Positions 51,847 through 59,782 are shown, numbered from the stretch's first letter. The stretch is 64,000 nucleotides of DNA from Pseudanabaena mucicola str. Chao 1806 (GCF_030323025.1 NZ_CP097329.1:4326001-4390000), one strand, 5' to 3'. Program-made: numbers and translations. Notes: a model not told the origin generated them from the letters alone.

Positions 51847-53106
51847 CTATTCTCCGTCAGATTTCCATGCGATCACCTTACTAATCTGCGGATCGGGTAA
51901 TTTGCGCGTAATCACAGCCGCCGCAAAAACTAGGGCAGTTGATACCCATAGACATCCCACTAAACCTGCAAACTGATACACTAGCCCTGATAGTACCGTT
52001 CCTGCTAAGCGTCCGCCCGAATTTGCCATGTAATAGAAGCCGACATTTAGGGCTACCTTGTCATCATTGGTGAAAGCGAGAACTAAGTATGAATGTACGG
52101 ATGAATTAAAGGCAAAGACAACACCAAAAATTAGTAAGCCACCTATGATTACTATGTTTGCAGAAAGATTAAATTGTAGAGCGATCGCCATGATCGCAGG
52201 TACAGCAATGAGGGAAGTTGTCCAAAATCGCACAGTTTGCGATCGCGGTGGCTGCCCAGAACCAAAGCGCTTAATTAATGTTGGTGCGAGGGATTGAATG
52301 ATGCCATAGCCAATTACCCAACAAGCTAAAAAACCACCAACTTGATAAAACGACCAACCTAAAACACTTCGTAAAAATACGGGCAATCCCACCACAAACC
52401 ACACGTCTCTAGAACCAAAGAGAAAGAATCTAGCTGCGGAGAGAAGATTGATTTCAGGACTTTTGGAAAAGAGTTGTTTGAACTTAACTTTTGCTTTAAT
52501 TTTGCCCATTCCCTTAGGTAGGAACAAGCCTGTGAACAAGAGCAGGAATAAGCCTCCCGCCATAATCCATAGGGAATTCACAAATCCACATAGTCCTAAT
52601 AATGCGCTTCCGACAAAAAAACCCACACCTTTAAGGGCATTCTTAGAACCTGTGAGAATTGCTACCCATTTGAATAAAGCCGATTGAGCATCTTGCGGCA
52701 CGACTAGCCGAATTGCGCTTTTGGTACTCATTTTCGTCAAGTCTTTAGCAATTCCTGAAAAAGCCTGTGCAATCATCACATACAGAACTGCTAGCCACTG
52801 TGTCCATTCTGGATTGAGAAAGGACAACATCGCAAGGGAGAAAACCTGTAAGCCAATCCCTGTATAGAGCGTAACTTTCAGCCCCAATTGAGAACCAATC
52901 CATCCGCCTAAAAAATTAGTAACAACGCCAAAGACTTCATAGAATAGAAATAGAGAAGCAATTTGAATAGGTGTATAGCCAATGTTATTGAAATAAAGCA
53001 ATACCAACAGTCGCAGAGCACCATCGGTAATTGTAAATCCCCAATAGGTGAGGGTGACTAGCACATAGTTTTTGAAGTTTGCTTGAGATGTAATAGAAGA
53101 GATCAT
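51847..53106 (-). CDS. arsJ: ArsJ, major-facilitator exporter of 1-arseno-3-phosphoglycerate
   Basis: Twelve-segment MFS protein in an operon with a GAPDH-family gene. That pairing is the known ArsJ system: the dehydrogenase makes 1-arseno-3-phosphoglycerate from arsenate and the exporter removes it. The N terminus MISSITSQANFKNYVLVTLT and the following TYWGFTITDGALRLLVLLYF match ArsJ. I place the start at 53106; the frame upstream (to 53340) is a translated repeat element and not protein. 419 residues. The C-terminal part NVGFYYMANSGGRLAGTVLS is likewise conserved. Transcribed in the minus direction, away from the left part of the TA region. Confidence 0.92.
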   Translation of the reverse strand: MISSITSQANFKNYVLVTLTYWGFTITDGALRLLVLLYFNNIGYTPIQIASLFLFYEVFGVVTNFLGGWIGSQLGLKVTLYTGIGLQVFSLAMLSFLNPEWTQWLAVLYVMIAQAFSGIAKDLTKMSTKSAIRLVVPQDAQSALFKWVAILTGSKNALKGVGFFVGSALLGLCGFVNSLWIMAGGLFLLLFTGLFLPKGMGKIKAKVKFKQLFSKSPEINLLSAARFFLFGSRDVWFVVGLPVFLRSVLGWSFYQVGGFLACWVIGYGIIQSLAPTLIKRFGSGQPPRSQTVRFWTTSLIAVPAIMAIALQFNLSANIVIIGGLLIFGVVFAFNSSVHSYLVLAFTNDDKVALNVGFYYMANSGGRLAGTVLSGLVYQFAGLVGCLWVSTALVFAAAVITRKLPDPQISKVIAWKSDGE

Positions 53107-53132
53107 GATCAATTCCTCAAAGGTTAGACGAT

Positions 53133-53283
53133 TTGCCCTCACCCCTAGCCCCTCTCTCGCAGGAGAGGGGAACAAGAAAGAAATATGCGTTCTTTGCTCT
53201 CCCTTTCTCATTGAAAGAAGAAAAAGCAAAAATATCTTCTTCGCTCCCCCTCTCCTGCTGGAGAGGGGGGCTGGGGGTGAGGG
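53133..53283. repeat. Inverted pair of family H repeat sequences between gap and arsJ
   Basis: Left arm GCCCTCACCCCTAGCCCCTC and right arm with GAGAGGGGGGCTGGGGGTGA flank an inner AT-rich loop of about 80 bp; each arm also has its own hairpin (CCCCTCTC / GAGAGGGG). This makes a large inverted structure in the spacer between the two co-transcribed genes, where it may influence arsJ expression or be neutral. Confidence 0.7.
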
Positions 53284-53285
53284 GC

Positions 53286-54290
53286 TTAAGATACAGCCAC
53301 TTTTCGCGCTAATTCCGCCATACGACAGGAATAGCCCCATTCGTTGTCATACCAAGCGAGAATCTTTACCTGAGTGCGATCGACAACCATTGTCGAGAGG
53401 GCATCAATAATCGACGATCGCGAATCGTCTTTATAGTCAATAGAAACTAAGGGACGTTCTTCGTAACCTAAAATCCCTTTTAGTTGACCTTCGGCGGCTG
53501 TTTTTAATAATTGATTGACCTCCTCAATAGTAGTTTCTCTTTCTACTTCAAATACACAATCCGTAAGCGAAGCATTCAGCAAAGGTACTCGCACGGCTAA
53601 TCCATTTAACTTGCCCTTGAGTTCGGGATAGATAAGAGCGATCGCTGTTGCCGATCCTGTAGTTGTCGGAATTAACGATAAAGCCGAAGCTCTAGCCCGA
53701 CGCAGATCTTTATGGGGTGCATCAACAAGGGTTTGGGTATTTGTATTGTCATGAATGGTGGTAATTACGCCATGCTTAATTCCTAAACCGTCATGGATGA
53801 CTTTCACTACAGGCGCGAGACAGTTCGTAGTGCATGAAGCGGCGGTAAGAATATGATGCTTTTCGGGATCGTAGAGATAATCGTTAATTCCCATGACGAT
53901 GTTTAGTGCTTCTTCCTTCACAGGAGCCGCGACAATGACTTTCTTAACGCCTTTGGTGAAATAGGGATTTAGGGTTTCGGGGGTGCGGAATTTGCCAGAA
54001 CATTCCAAAACTATATCAACACCTAATTCTTTCCAATTGACTAATTCGGGTTTGGCATATTCGCTAAAACTCAGAGATTTATGATCAATTTGGATGCGAT
54101 CGCCTATTAACTGCACATCGTTTTGCCAGCGTCCATGTACCGAATCAAACTTAAGTAAATGTGCAGCAGCTTCTACGCCGCCATTGATTTCGTTAATATG
54201 CACAAATTCTAATTCAGGAAATTCCCAAGCAGCTCGCAGAGCCAATCTACCAATTCTGCCAAAGCCATTAATACCAACGCGCACAGCCAT
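53286..54290 (-). CDS. ArsJ-associated glyceraldehyde-3-phosphate dehydrogenase
   Basis: NAD-binding start [20 protein letters not shown], catalytic Cys in [12 protein letters not shown] (around residue 152), the His loop [15 protein letters not shown] and C-terminal [16 protein letters not shown] identify GAPDH. Its position directly upstream of arsJ, at 334 residues, marks it as the arsenate-using partner rather than the main glycolytic or photosynthetic enzyme. It catalyses the arsenate-dependent formation of 1-arseno-3-phosphoglycerate. A 36-bp palindromic operator lies 30 bp before its start. Confidence 0.93.
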   Translation of the reverse strand: MAVRVGINGFGRIGRLALRAAWEFPELEFVHINEINGGVEAAAHLLKFDSVHGRWQNDVQLIGDRIQIDHKSLSFSEYAKPELVNWKELGVDIVLECSGKFRTPETLNPYFTKGVKKVIVAAPVKEEALNIVMGINDYLYDPEKHHILTAASCTTNCLAPVVKVIHDGLGIKHGVITTIHDNTNTQTLVDAPHKDLRRARASALSLIPTTTGSATAIALIYPELKGKLNGLAVRVPLLNASLTDCVFEVERETTIEEVNQLLKTAAEGQLKGILGYEERPLVSIDYKDDSRSSIIDALSTMVVDRTQVKILAWYDNEWGYSCRMAELARKVAVS

Positions 54291-54319
54291 AGATTATCTA
54301 AAGGTTAAGTATGCTTTAA

Positions 54320-54355
54320 ATATTGATTAAGATAAATATTTATCTTAATCAATAT
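54320..54355. promoter_or_regulatory. Perfect 36-bp palindromic operator upstream of gap-arsJ
   Basis: ATATTGATTAAGATAAAT followed immediately by its exact inverse. A site of the same length and closely similar sequence lies upstream of acr3/arsR at 63646-63681. It is 30 bp upstream of the GAPDH start codon. Winged-helix ArsR/SmtB repressors bind such AT-rich inverted repeats, so this is the probable ArsR binding site. Confidence 0.85.
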
Positions 54356-54475
54356 ATTTATTTTGGCTGTACATGTGGGAATCTGTCAACACAAAAAGTT
54401 GAGTTAGGTTTAGTCGTCAGTGGGATGTTGAGCCAACTTAGAAACAGGGCGATCGCTATAACAGCATCATTGGAA

Positions 54476-54637
54476 TCACAAACTAAAATTGGGAATATAT
54501 TGCTTTAGTTGGGTGCTTACTCCACAAACTAAAAGGGCTTGATATTTTGGCATTTTCCTGAGAACTAAGGCAGGAAGATTTTTAATGGCTCCATTAGCTT
54601 GAGAGATTGGAGTGAGAATGATTTTACTTTCTTGCAT
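54476..54637 (-). pseudogene. Truncated MazF-like toxin (53 codons)
   Basis: Begins MQESKIILTPISQANGAIKN, then LPALVLRKMPKYQALLVCGV and STQLKQYIPNF, which is the first half of a PemK/MazF-like toxin. A stop then comes at 54476-54478, well before the end of a normal domain of 105-120 residues. The ATG overlaps the end of the antitoxin gene upstream. Sequence further on does not continue the family. Likely a dead toxin gene. Confidence 0.6.
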
Positions 54638-54890
54638 AATTACTGTTGTGTTCTTTGATTAGCTCTAATGGGTACTCAGGTTCATCTTCCCCATAGCACT
54701 GTTCTAAGTTTTGCAAAGCGAAGGCTTCTAAATTATCTTCTTGTTGAGATATGACCGTATCAATGTTGATGGAGTTGATGATTTGTTGCCAGAGTTCAAC
54801 GGGGACAATTACATCGATTGTTTTACCTTCGTTGTTGGTGACGTAGCGGATACGGTTATCTGTTAGTACGTTTGATGTTGCGATCGCCAT
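54624..54890 (-). CDS. Antitoxin of the truncated MazF-like pair
   Basis: An 88-residue protein with the start MAIATSNVLTDNRIRYVTNN, then VIVPVELWQQIINSINIDTV and a C-terminal acidic tail. I chose the ATG at 54890 because of its GAGGATGATTTTC ribosome-binding region. The frame upstream to 55022 runs through a repeat fossil. The order antitoxin-toxin with overlapping stop and start is intact, but the toxin is truncated, leaving this antitoxin without a live partner at this place. Confidence 0.65.
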   Translation of the reverse strand: MAIATSNVLTDNRIRYVTNNEGKTIDVIVPVELWQQIINSINIDTVISQQEDNLEAFALQNLEQCYGEDEPEYPLELIKEHNSNYARK

Positions 54891-54947
54891 GAAAATCATC
54901 CTCTTATCATTGTTATATTTTATATCGCTGATCGCTAAATCTAGAGT

Positions 54948-55017
54948 GCGATCGCCTCTCATCAAACCCAAACAAAATCCAACGATTGCATTGTAACTAA
55001 ACAATCGGCGATCGCTT
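54948..55017 (+). repeat. XRE antitoxin fossil (family G, copy 1, short)
   Basis: GCGATCGCCTCTCATCAAAC and the following sequence to CAATCGGCGATCGC; only the first half of the element is present. Other copies at 55672-55860, 56675-56812, 57949-58136 and 59561-59666. Confidence 0.65.
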
Positions 55018-55034
55018 GTCAAAATTTTAAAACT

Positions 55035-55056
55035 TTAGGCTATACTTAGGCTATAC
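55035..55056 (+). promoter_or_regulatory. Tandem 11-bp repeat in the mazEF promoter region
   Basis: TTAGGCTATAC occurs twice in direct succession, 30 bp before the mazE start. Each copy carries TATACT/TATACA, a possible -10 box. One-turn spacing suits binding of an AbrB-like dimer, so it may be the autoregulatory operator of mazEF. Confidence 0.5.
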
Positions 55057-55085
55057 ATATTTTGCAAAAATAATCGTCAAAACTT

Positions 55086-55334
55086 ATGCTAGTCAAAGTC
55101 CAGAAATGGGGTAACAGTCAGGGAATTAGACTCAGTAAAGAGGTTTTAGCGGAGGCTAATATTTTGGTTGGTGATGAGCTAGAAATTCTCACTACAAAGG
55201 AGCAGATTGTGATCAAGCCTATTCGCAAAATCCGAGGTAAGTATGATCTTAAAGATCTAGTTTCCCAAATTCCCTCTAACTATAAGGTTCAAGAAGAGAA
55301 TTGGGGATCGCCTGTAGGTTTGGAAGTTTGGTAA
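55086..55334 (+). CDS. mazE: MazE-type antitoxin (AbrB fold)
   Basis: An 82-residue AbrB/MazE-type DNA-binding antitoxin. VKVQKWGNSQGIRLSKEVL and GDELEILTTKEQIVIKP are the swapped-hairpin N-terminal DNA-binding domain. The C-terminal tail (YKVQEENWGSPVGLEVW) would bind the toxin. The stop codon is immediately followed by the mazF ATG, indicating translational coupling. A tandem repeat before the start may be its own operator. Confidence 0.88.
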   Translation: MLVKVQKWGNSQGIRLSKEVLAEANILVGDELEILTTKEQIVIKPIRKIRGKYDLKDLVSQIPSNYKVQEENWGSPVGLEVW

Positions 55335-55670
55335 ATGGCTAGTTATATTCCCAAAAAGGGCGATTTGATTATCCTCACTTTCGATCCGCAGTCTGGACAT
55401 GAACAGAAAGGACGGCGACCTGCTTTAGTAGTGAGTAATACGCTGTTTAATCAGCATACGGGTTTGGCGATTGTCTGTCCGATTACAAATACCAAGCGTG
55501 ATTTTCCTTTTCATGTGGAAATTTCTAGTAGTAAAAAGCTAACTGGCTATGTGATGGTGGAGCAAGTGAAATCTATCGATTACAAGTCGAGAAAGGTGAA
55601 GTTGATAGAGGCTGCTACGGATGAGCTTTTGGCTGAAGTTTTGAGCATTTTAGATGCTTGTATTTACTGA
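55335..55670 (+). CDS. mazF: MazF mRNA interferase toxin
   Basis: A 111-residue MazF/PemK toxin, a ribosome-independent endoribonuclease. PKKGDLIILTFDPQSGHEQK and GRRPALVVSN contain the conserved catalytic Arg. LAIVCPITNTKRDFPFHVEI carries the catalytic Thr, and MVEQVKSIDYKSRKVK is the third signature. No lesion is visible, so this pair is probably functional. It is followed by a family G fossil. Confidence 0.9.
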   Translation: MASYIPKKGDLIILTFDPQSGHEQKGRRPALVVSNTLFNQHTGLAIVCPITNTKRDFPFHVEISSSKKLTGYVMVEQVKSIDYKSRKVKLIEAATDELLAEVLSILDACIY

Positions 55671-55671
55671 A

Positions 55672-55860
55672 TGTCGCCTGTCATCAAACCTAAATAAAAC
55701 CCGCCGATCTCGTTGGGATTAACCAATCGGCGATCGCGCATTGATTGAGAATGCTGATTATGATGGGCGATCGCTGTCAATGTTACAGAAAATTGCTGGC
55801 GCTCTCAATCAAAAGGTTGAGATTAAGTTTAGCGCGATCGCGTCTTGAGTCAAGTTTGGT
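55672..55860 (+). repeat. XRE antitoxin fossil (family G, copy 2, long)
   Basis: Contains the degenerate segment of a HigA-like antitoxin. In one frame the second half reads MLQKIAGALNQKVEIKFSAI, a typical XRE C terminus; the preceding helix lies in another frame. Similar in sequence to copies 3, 4 and 5. Confidence 0.65.
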
Positions 55861-55971
55861 ATAGTCGCTGTTTTTTCAACAAAATAAGGGCGATCGCTTA
55901 TTCTCTTGTGCATATCCAACAGAAAAAGCAAGAAAATATGTCAAAATATTAGCAAGTAAAGGAAGCAAGCT

Positions 55972-56229
55972 ATGATGACCACCAAAGAAAAGCTAATCCA
56001 AGAAATAGAGCGATCGCCAGACCTAGTTGTAGAGGAACTTTTTGATTTTTTGTTGCTAGCTAGAATTAAGCATCATCGCCAACAAGAAACCCGTAAGCCA
56101 TTTTGGATGTTTATTGAGGAGCTAGTTTCGGACATCCCTCAAGAGGAGTTAGATACTATGCCTACGGATGGAGCAGAACAGCACGATCATTATCTTTATG
56201 GTTCTCCTAAGCGTTCTTACGAATCATAA
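55972..56229 (+). CDS. Antitoxin of a VapBC pair
   Basis: An 85-residue protein: EKLIQEIERSPDLVVEELFD and FLLLARIKHHRQQETRKPFW form an N-terminal helical part (DUF2281-like), and EELDTMPTDGAEQHDHYLYG a C-terminal tail as in other cyanobacterial VapB proteins. Nine bases separate it from the toxin gene. Confidence 0.75.
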   Translation: MMTTKEKLIQEIERSPDLVVEELFDFLLLARIKHHRQQETRKPFWMFIEELVSDIPQEELDTMPTDGAEQHDHYLYGSPKRSYES

Positions 56230-56238
56230 AAACGAATC

Positions 56239-56646
56239 ATGAAAGTAATCTTTGGTGATACCTGTTATTGGATAGCTTTGCTTTTCCCAAAAGACCAATG
56301 GCATCAAAAGGCGATGATATGTTCCCGAATATACGCGGATGACAAAATTGTGACAACAGATGGCGTAATTGATGAAGTTCTAAACTATGCTTCTATTCGG
56401 GGTAATTTGATGAGACAGAAAGCTCTGACGATGTGTACGCAAATGCTGCGAGAGCCAAGTATCCAAGTTGTTAGTTATACTCCCGAATTACGAAAGTTAG
56501 GATTTGAACTCTACGAAAACCGACCAGATAAGGGTTATAGCTTGACTGATTGCATCTCAATGGTTGTCATGCGGGAAAATAATATTCTTGAAGTCTTGAC
56601 TGCTGATCGCCACTTTCAGCAAGAAGGATTTGCAATTCTTTTCTAG
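56239..56646 (+). CDS. VapC-type PIN ribonuclease toxin
   Basis: A 135-residue PIN domain: IFGDTCYWIALLFPKDQWHQ with the first Asp, DGVIDEVLNYAS with the second acid, DKGYSLTDCISMVVMRENNI with the third, and LTADRHFQQEGFAIL at the end. All four acidic positions are present, so the toxin looks intact. Relatives cleave tRNA or rRNA. Confidence 0.85.
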   Translation: MKVIFGDTCYWIALLFPKDQWHQKAMICSRIYADDKIVTTDGVIDEVLNYASIRGNLMRQKALTMCTQMLREPSIQVVSYTPELRKLGFELYENRPDKGYSLTDCISMVVMRENNILEVLTADRHFQQEGFAILF

Positions 56647-56674
56647 CGATCGCCTAAATCTTCAGTATTTAACT

Positions 56675-56812
56675 GCGATCGCCTCTCATCAAACCCAAAC
56701 AAAGCCCAATGATCGCATTGGTACTAAACAATCAGCGATCACGCATTGCTTGAGGATGCTGATTATGATGGGCATTCGCTGTCAATGTTACAGAAAATTG
56801 CTGGCGCTCTCA
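56675..56812 (+). repeat. XRE antitoxin fossil (family G, copy 3)
   Basis: GCGATCGCCTCTCATCAAAC, then to ATTGCTGGCGCTCTCAGTTT. In one frame it reads EDADYDGHSLSMLQKIAGAL, clearly XRE-like; the frame differs from that of the preceding half. Confidence 0.65.
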
Positions 56813-56825
56813 GTTTCAAGAGAAT

Positions 56826-57071
56826 TTATGAATCAGCCGAGATAGAGTCATCTTCGGTAAACTGTTCTATCGCTTCTAGCATTCCTTCTGAATATGGCTC
56901 TAAGATGGTAGTGCAAACGTGAAGTTCAGCAAGGGCATTACAGAATTCATCGGAGTCTGGGTTAGCTGTTTCAAGAATGTTAATAGCTGCAAGGGCGCGT
57001 TTTAGTTGAGGTTGATATTCTGCCATGTGACGCTTGAGGCGATCAATAGGTTGTTTGTAGGTTGTATTCAT
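56826..57071 (-). CDS. Small helical protein, unknown (possible orphan TA component)
   Basis: An 81-residue acidic, helical protein starting MNTTYKQPIDRLKRHMAEYQ and ending EAIEQFTEDDSISADS. No family recognised. The strong ribosome-binding site AAGGAGACTC just upstream of the ATG supports a real gene. In the middle of a TA region such a small acidic helical protein could be an antitoxin without a toxin, but there is no direct evidence. Confidence 0.6.
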   Translation of the reverse strand: MNTTYKQPIDRLKRHMAEYQPQLKRALAAINILETANPDSDEFCNALAELHVCTTILEPYSEGMLEAIEQFTEDDSISADS

Positions 57072-57256
57072 TTTTTGAGTCTCCTTTCTAGTTTTGCGAT
57101 TTGGTTATGACAGTTTGCTACGGTTTTCTCCCAATGGGCGATTAATCCTAAATCTTATATCGCCTATTACTAAATCTACAGTGCGATCGCCTAAATCATC
57201 CGTATCTAATCGCTCTAAAAAACTTGACGGCTAATTAAAACAGAAATCATCTTTTT

Positions 57257-57625
57257 TTACCGATCGCTTTGCTGATAAATGCGGATACGCCCACGCTGAA
57301 TTATCCAGAGATTTCCTGTAATATTTTCACGCTGTAATCCTCCGATTAGAGTTTGAATAGCATCAGTTAAATCATCTATTGTGGCTCTATTAGGAAGTCT
57401 TAGAACAGCAATTCCCTTGTATTCAGATGGAATGTATTGTAGAGGGTTGCTAAAGTCTAGGTCTAATGTAACAAGGCAGCAATCTTCTGCTTGGCAAACT
57501 TTGATGACAGTTGGATCGGATGCTGATGTTAGTCCTTGTTCAAGTACTGTAGAAACATCGTAACCTGCTTGTTTTAGTTGATTGATTCCTCTTTGACCGA
57601 TGTTCTCGTCTAGTTTAAATTTCAT
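57257..57625 (-). CDS. DUF5615 PIN-like toxin
   Basis: A 122-residue PIN-like protein: FKLDENIGQRGINQLKQAGY with first Asp/Glu, DEN; TVLEQGLTSASDPTVIKVCQ; then CLVTLDLDFSNPLQYIPSEY with the Asp pair and GIAVLRLPNRATIDDL. This is the DUF5615 family, found as toxin with DUF433 antitoxins. The start overlaps the antitoxin end as ATGA. No lesion is seen. Confidence 0.88.
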   Translation of the reverse strand: MKFKLDENIGQRGINQLKQAGYDVSTVLEQGLTSASDPTVIKVCQAEDCCLVTLDLDFSNPLQYIPSEYKGIAVLRLPNRATIDDLTDAIQTLIGGLQRENITGNLWIIQRGRIRIYQQSDR

Positions 57626-57870
57626 GCTGATTGCTCGATAGGAATATCAATATATCGATCGCTTGACATGGCGGCTCCATAGGCAATGCAAGCGTAAATG
57701 TCTTCTGGTTGTAGTTGGGGATATTCTTCTAGTAGTTCAGGGATGCTAGTGCCACTAGCCAGAAAGTCGAGAATTAGGGATACCCAGATGCGATGTCCAC
57801 GAATACAGGGTTTCCCAAAGCAGATATTAGGGTTAATCGAGATTCGGGTTAGCAGTTCTTTTTGTTTCAT
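57622..57870 (-). CDS. DUF433 antitoxin
   Basis: An 82-residue protein with the typical DUF433 sequence: RISINPNICFGKPCIRGHRI with the conserved GKPC-RG-R pattern, then VSLILDFLASGTSIPELLEE and YPQLQPEDIYACIAYG. The domain is a winged-helix-like DNA-binding fold that represses its own operon. The pair with DUF5615 is a known arrangement in cyanobacteria. Confidence 0.9.
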   Translation of the reverse strand: MKQKELLTRISINPNICFGKPCIRGHRIWVSLILDFLASGTSIPELLEEYPQLQPEDIYACIAYGAAMSSDRYIDIPIEQSA

Positions 57871-57948
57871 AAATTTATCTTTGGGTTGTTTTACACATCA
57901 AATGCGATCGCCATGATACTCATCCTCTTATCATGGTTATATTTTACA

Positions 57949-58136
57949 TCGCCTCTCATCAAACCCAAACAAACCCAAACGATCGCGTTGGTACTAAACA
58001 ATCAGCGATCGCGCCTTGCTTGAGGATGCTGATTATGATGGGCGATCGCTGTCAATGTTACAGAAAATTGCTGGCGCTCTCAATCAGAAGGTTGAAATTA
58101 AGTTTAGCGCGATCGCTTCTTGAGACGAGTTTGGTG
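57949..58136 (+). repeat. XRE antitoxin fossil (family G, copy 4, long)
   Basis: Nearly the same as copy 2: GCCTCTCATCAAACCCAAAC at the start, TTTAGCGCGATCGCTTCTTG near the end. The middle has GATGCTGATTATGATGGGCG and the following XRE-like end in a second frame. Confidence 0.65.
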
Positions 58137-58150
58137 TTCCTCCCTAATAG

Positions 58151-58570
58151 TTATTTTAAAATCAGATTCTGAAAATGTTGATACGAAATAATTTCTACAC
58201 CTTGAAAAGGGTTTAATATCAACAAATCTGCATCACCTGTGACTAGGTAATTTGCATGACCTGATACGGCTAAATCCAAGAGAAAATTATCTTTTGCATC
58301 ACGACAATCTTCAAAATGGTGAGTAATTTCGATCAATTCAACTTTTTCATAGAGAAGTGTCACTAAATCTTCAATGGCGGTTTCTGAAAAGTATTTTTTA
58401 AATTTTGGACGTTTCAAAACTTTAATTAATTCGCCAAATAGGTCATTGCTAAATAGAACGATTACTTGATCGCTAATGATCGCTTCGCTCAGACCCGTAA
58501 GTGATTTGCCAATGAGAAAGCTAATCCAAATATTCGTGTCGATAACAAGGCGAAGTGGATTACCTTGCAT
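58151..58570 (-). CDS. PIN-domain toxin (COG1569-like)
   Basis: A 139-residue PIN protein: RLVIDTNIWISFLIGKSLTG with the first Asp, VLFSNDLFGELIKVLKRPKF with the second acid, DCRDAKDNFLLDLAVSGHAN with D-x-x-D-x-x-L, and YLVTGDADLLILNPFQGVEI with the last Asp pair. Complete PIN active site. The overlap of 11 bp with the antitoxin upstream indicates coupled translation. Confidence 0.88.
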   Translation of the reverse strand: MQGNPLRLVIDTNIWISFLIGKSLTGLSEAIISDQVIVLFSNDLFGELIKVLKRPKFKKYFSETAIEDLVTLLYEKVELIEITHHFEDCRDAKDNFLLDLAVSGHANYLVTGDADLLILNPFQGVEIISYQHFQNLILK

Positions 58571-58778
58571 GATAATTTGCTTGCCTTACGGCTTCAACTT
58601 CTTGGGTAATATCTTCTAAACTTAGTTCGTCAGTTTGTACTGAACTTAAAAATTTATTGAATCTCACTGAAAATGTGTCTTTTTCTAGCAACTGCAATAA
58701 TTCCAGCTTTTCTTCTAGATTGCATTGTGCGATCGCTGTTTTAAGTTGAGAGAAATCTATGGAGATGGATACATTCAT
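58560..58778 (-). CDS. Antitoxin of the COG1569-like PIN pair
   Basis: A 72-residue protein: VSISIDFSQLKTAIAQCNLE and KLELLQLLEKDTFSVRFNKF, then ELSLEDITQEVEAVRQANYH. The last 20 residues have the pattern seen in cyanobacterial antitoxins of the PIN family. It overlaps the toxin start by 11 bp. Confidence 0.75.
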   Translation of the reverse strand: MNVSISIDFSQLKTAIAQCNLEEKLELLQLLEKDTFSVRFNKFLSSVQTDELSLEDITQEVEAVRQANYHAR

Positions 58779-58810
58779 TTTTTACTTCGTTTGATAAATG
58801 ACATTTGACT

Positions 58811-59167
58811 CTAGGTTAACTCCAGTGCTGCCTTTAAACAGTCGTTAACTTTTTGGAGTGAGGAATTCGGTAGCTGCCCCAATTTTCTAAGTATTTTATC
58901 TTTACTGAGCGTAAGTAGATTGACGCAGTTAATGACAGAATCTTGTCTTAATCCAGATTCTTGCCCCTCATAGGTTGCCATCTTGATTAATAACTGCGTT
59001 GTTTCTAAGGAGCGTTGGGTTTGGCTTGTGATTTGGACTACGATTGTGTTTTTGAGCCGTTGGTTGTCGCGATCGTTCTGAATTACAAGGACTGGTCGGA
59101 CTTTAGTTTCACTACTCGAAGTGTAGGGATAATCGACTAGCACAATATCTCCGCGTTGAATATTCAT
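58811..59167 (-). CDS. MazF/PemK-type toxin
   Basis: A 118-residue MazF-like protein: NIQRGDIVLVDYPYTSSSET and KVRPVLVIQNDRDNQRLKNT with the conserved R-P-x-LV, IVVQITSQTQRSLETTQLLI, then QDSVINCVNLLTLSKDKIL. All sequence blocks are present. Its ATG overlaps the antitoxin stop as ATGA. Likely functional endoribonuclease toxin. Confidence 0.88.
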   Translation of the reverse strand: MNIQRGDIVLVDYPYTSSSETKVRPVLVIQNDRDNQRLKNTIVVQITSQTQRSLETTQLLIKMATYEGQESGLRQDSVINCVNLLTLSKDKILRKLGQLPNSSLQKVNDCLKAALELT

Positions 59168-59430
59168 GATTGTCTGCGGGGATCGAGATCGTTGTATATA
59201 TCCATCGCTGGATCGTCCCAGCCTTCTTTGCCGAATGTTTCCATGACAGGCAGATACATATCTTGCAAGAATTGATTATTCTGCTCTTCGATTAAAAGTG
59301 CTTTTATTTTTGCATATACTTCTTCACGAATAAGTACATAGGTTATTGCTGTATCTGGATCAATCGCACGAGGAGGAGTTTCGACCTGTTTGATGACATC
59401 TTGCCTCTGCTCAAAAGTTAGTTCAATCAT
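59164..59430 (-). CDS. Antitoxin of the MazF-like pair
   Basis: An 88-residue protein: IELTFEQRQDVIKQVETPPR, AIDPDTAITYVLIREEVYAK and FLQDMYLPVMETFGKEGWDD, then MDIYNDLDPRRQS. The Phd/YefM-like or unclassified antitoxin type, found in cyanobacteria next to MazF toxins. Ends with ATGA overlap with the toxin. Confidence 0.78.
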   Translation of the reverse strand: MIELTFEQRQDVIKQVETPPRAIDPDTAITYVLIREEVYAKIKALLIEEQNNQFLQDMYLPVMETFGKEGWDDPAMDIYNDLDPRRQS

Positions 59431-59560
59431 TTTTTGTTCTCCAGATTTTTAATTTATACTGATTGCCCGATCGCTGGTAAAAAGATTAATAAATGTTTCC
59501 GTTAGAACTAGGATATTGCTAATATTGTACAGTGATCGCCTAAATCTTCAGTATCTAACC

Positions 59561-59666
59561 GCGATCGCCTCTAATCAAAACCAAACAAAGCCAATGATCG
59601 CTTTGGTAATAAACAATCAGCGATCGCTCTTGCTTGAGGATGCTGACTATGATGGGAGATCGCTTA
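59561..59666 (+). repeat. XRE antitoxin fossil (family G, copy 5)
   Basis: GCGATCGCCTCTAATCAAAA to GATGGGAGATCGCTTAATAA; the end is changed relative to the other copies. The 59431-59836 gap holds this, a short coding-like fragment around 59690-59760, and the attC-like site. Confidence 0.6.
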
Positions 59667-59782
59667 ATAATTATTTGTCTTTGCATAGGCGCAAACCATC
59701 ACACGTATCGCCAATAACTTCTCGAAAGTTACCAACGAAGCGAACCATTTTTGACTACCTAGTCTTGGCTCGAAACAGACAA

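Noticed and set aside
53107-53340. 78-residue N-terminal extension of ArsJ
   Set aside because: It is the translation of a family H repeat; the conserved ArsJ start is at 53106.
54891-55022. N-terminal extension of the antitoxin at 54624
   Set aside because: Runs through a family G fossil; a good ribosome-binding site supports the ATG at 54890.
54948-59666. CRISPR array from repeated segments in the TA region
   Set aside because: Copies are long, irregularly spaced (hundreds to over a thousand bp) and lie between genes; they read as fragments of an antitoxin gene. No cas genes are present.
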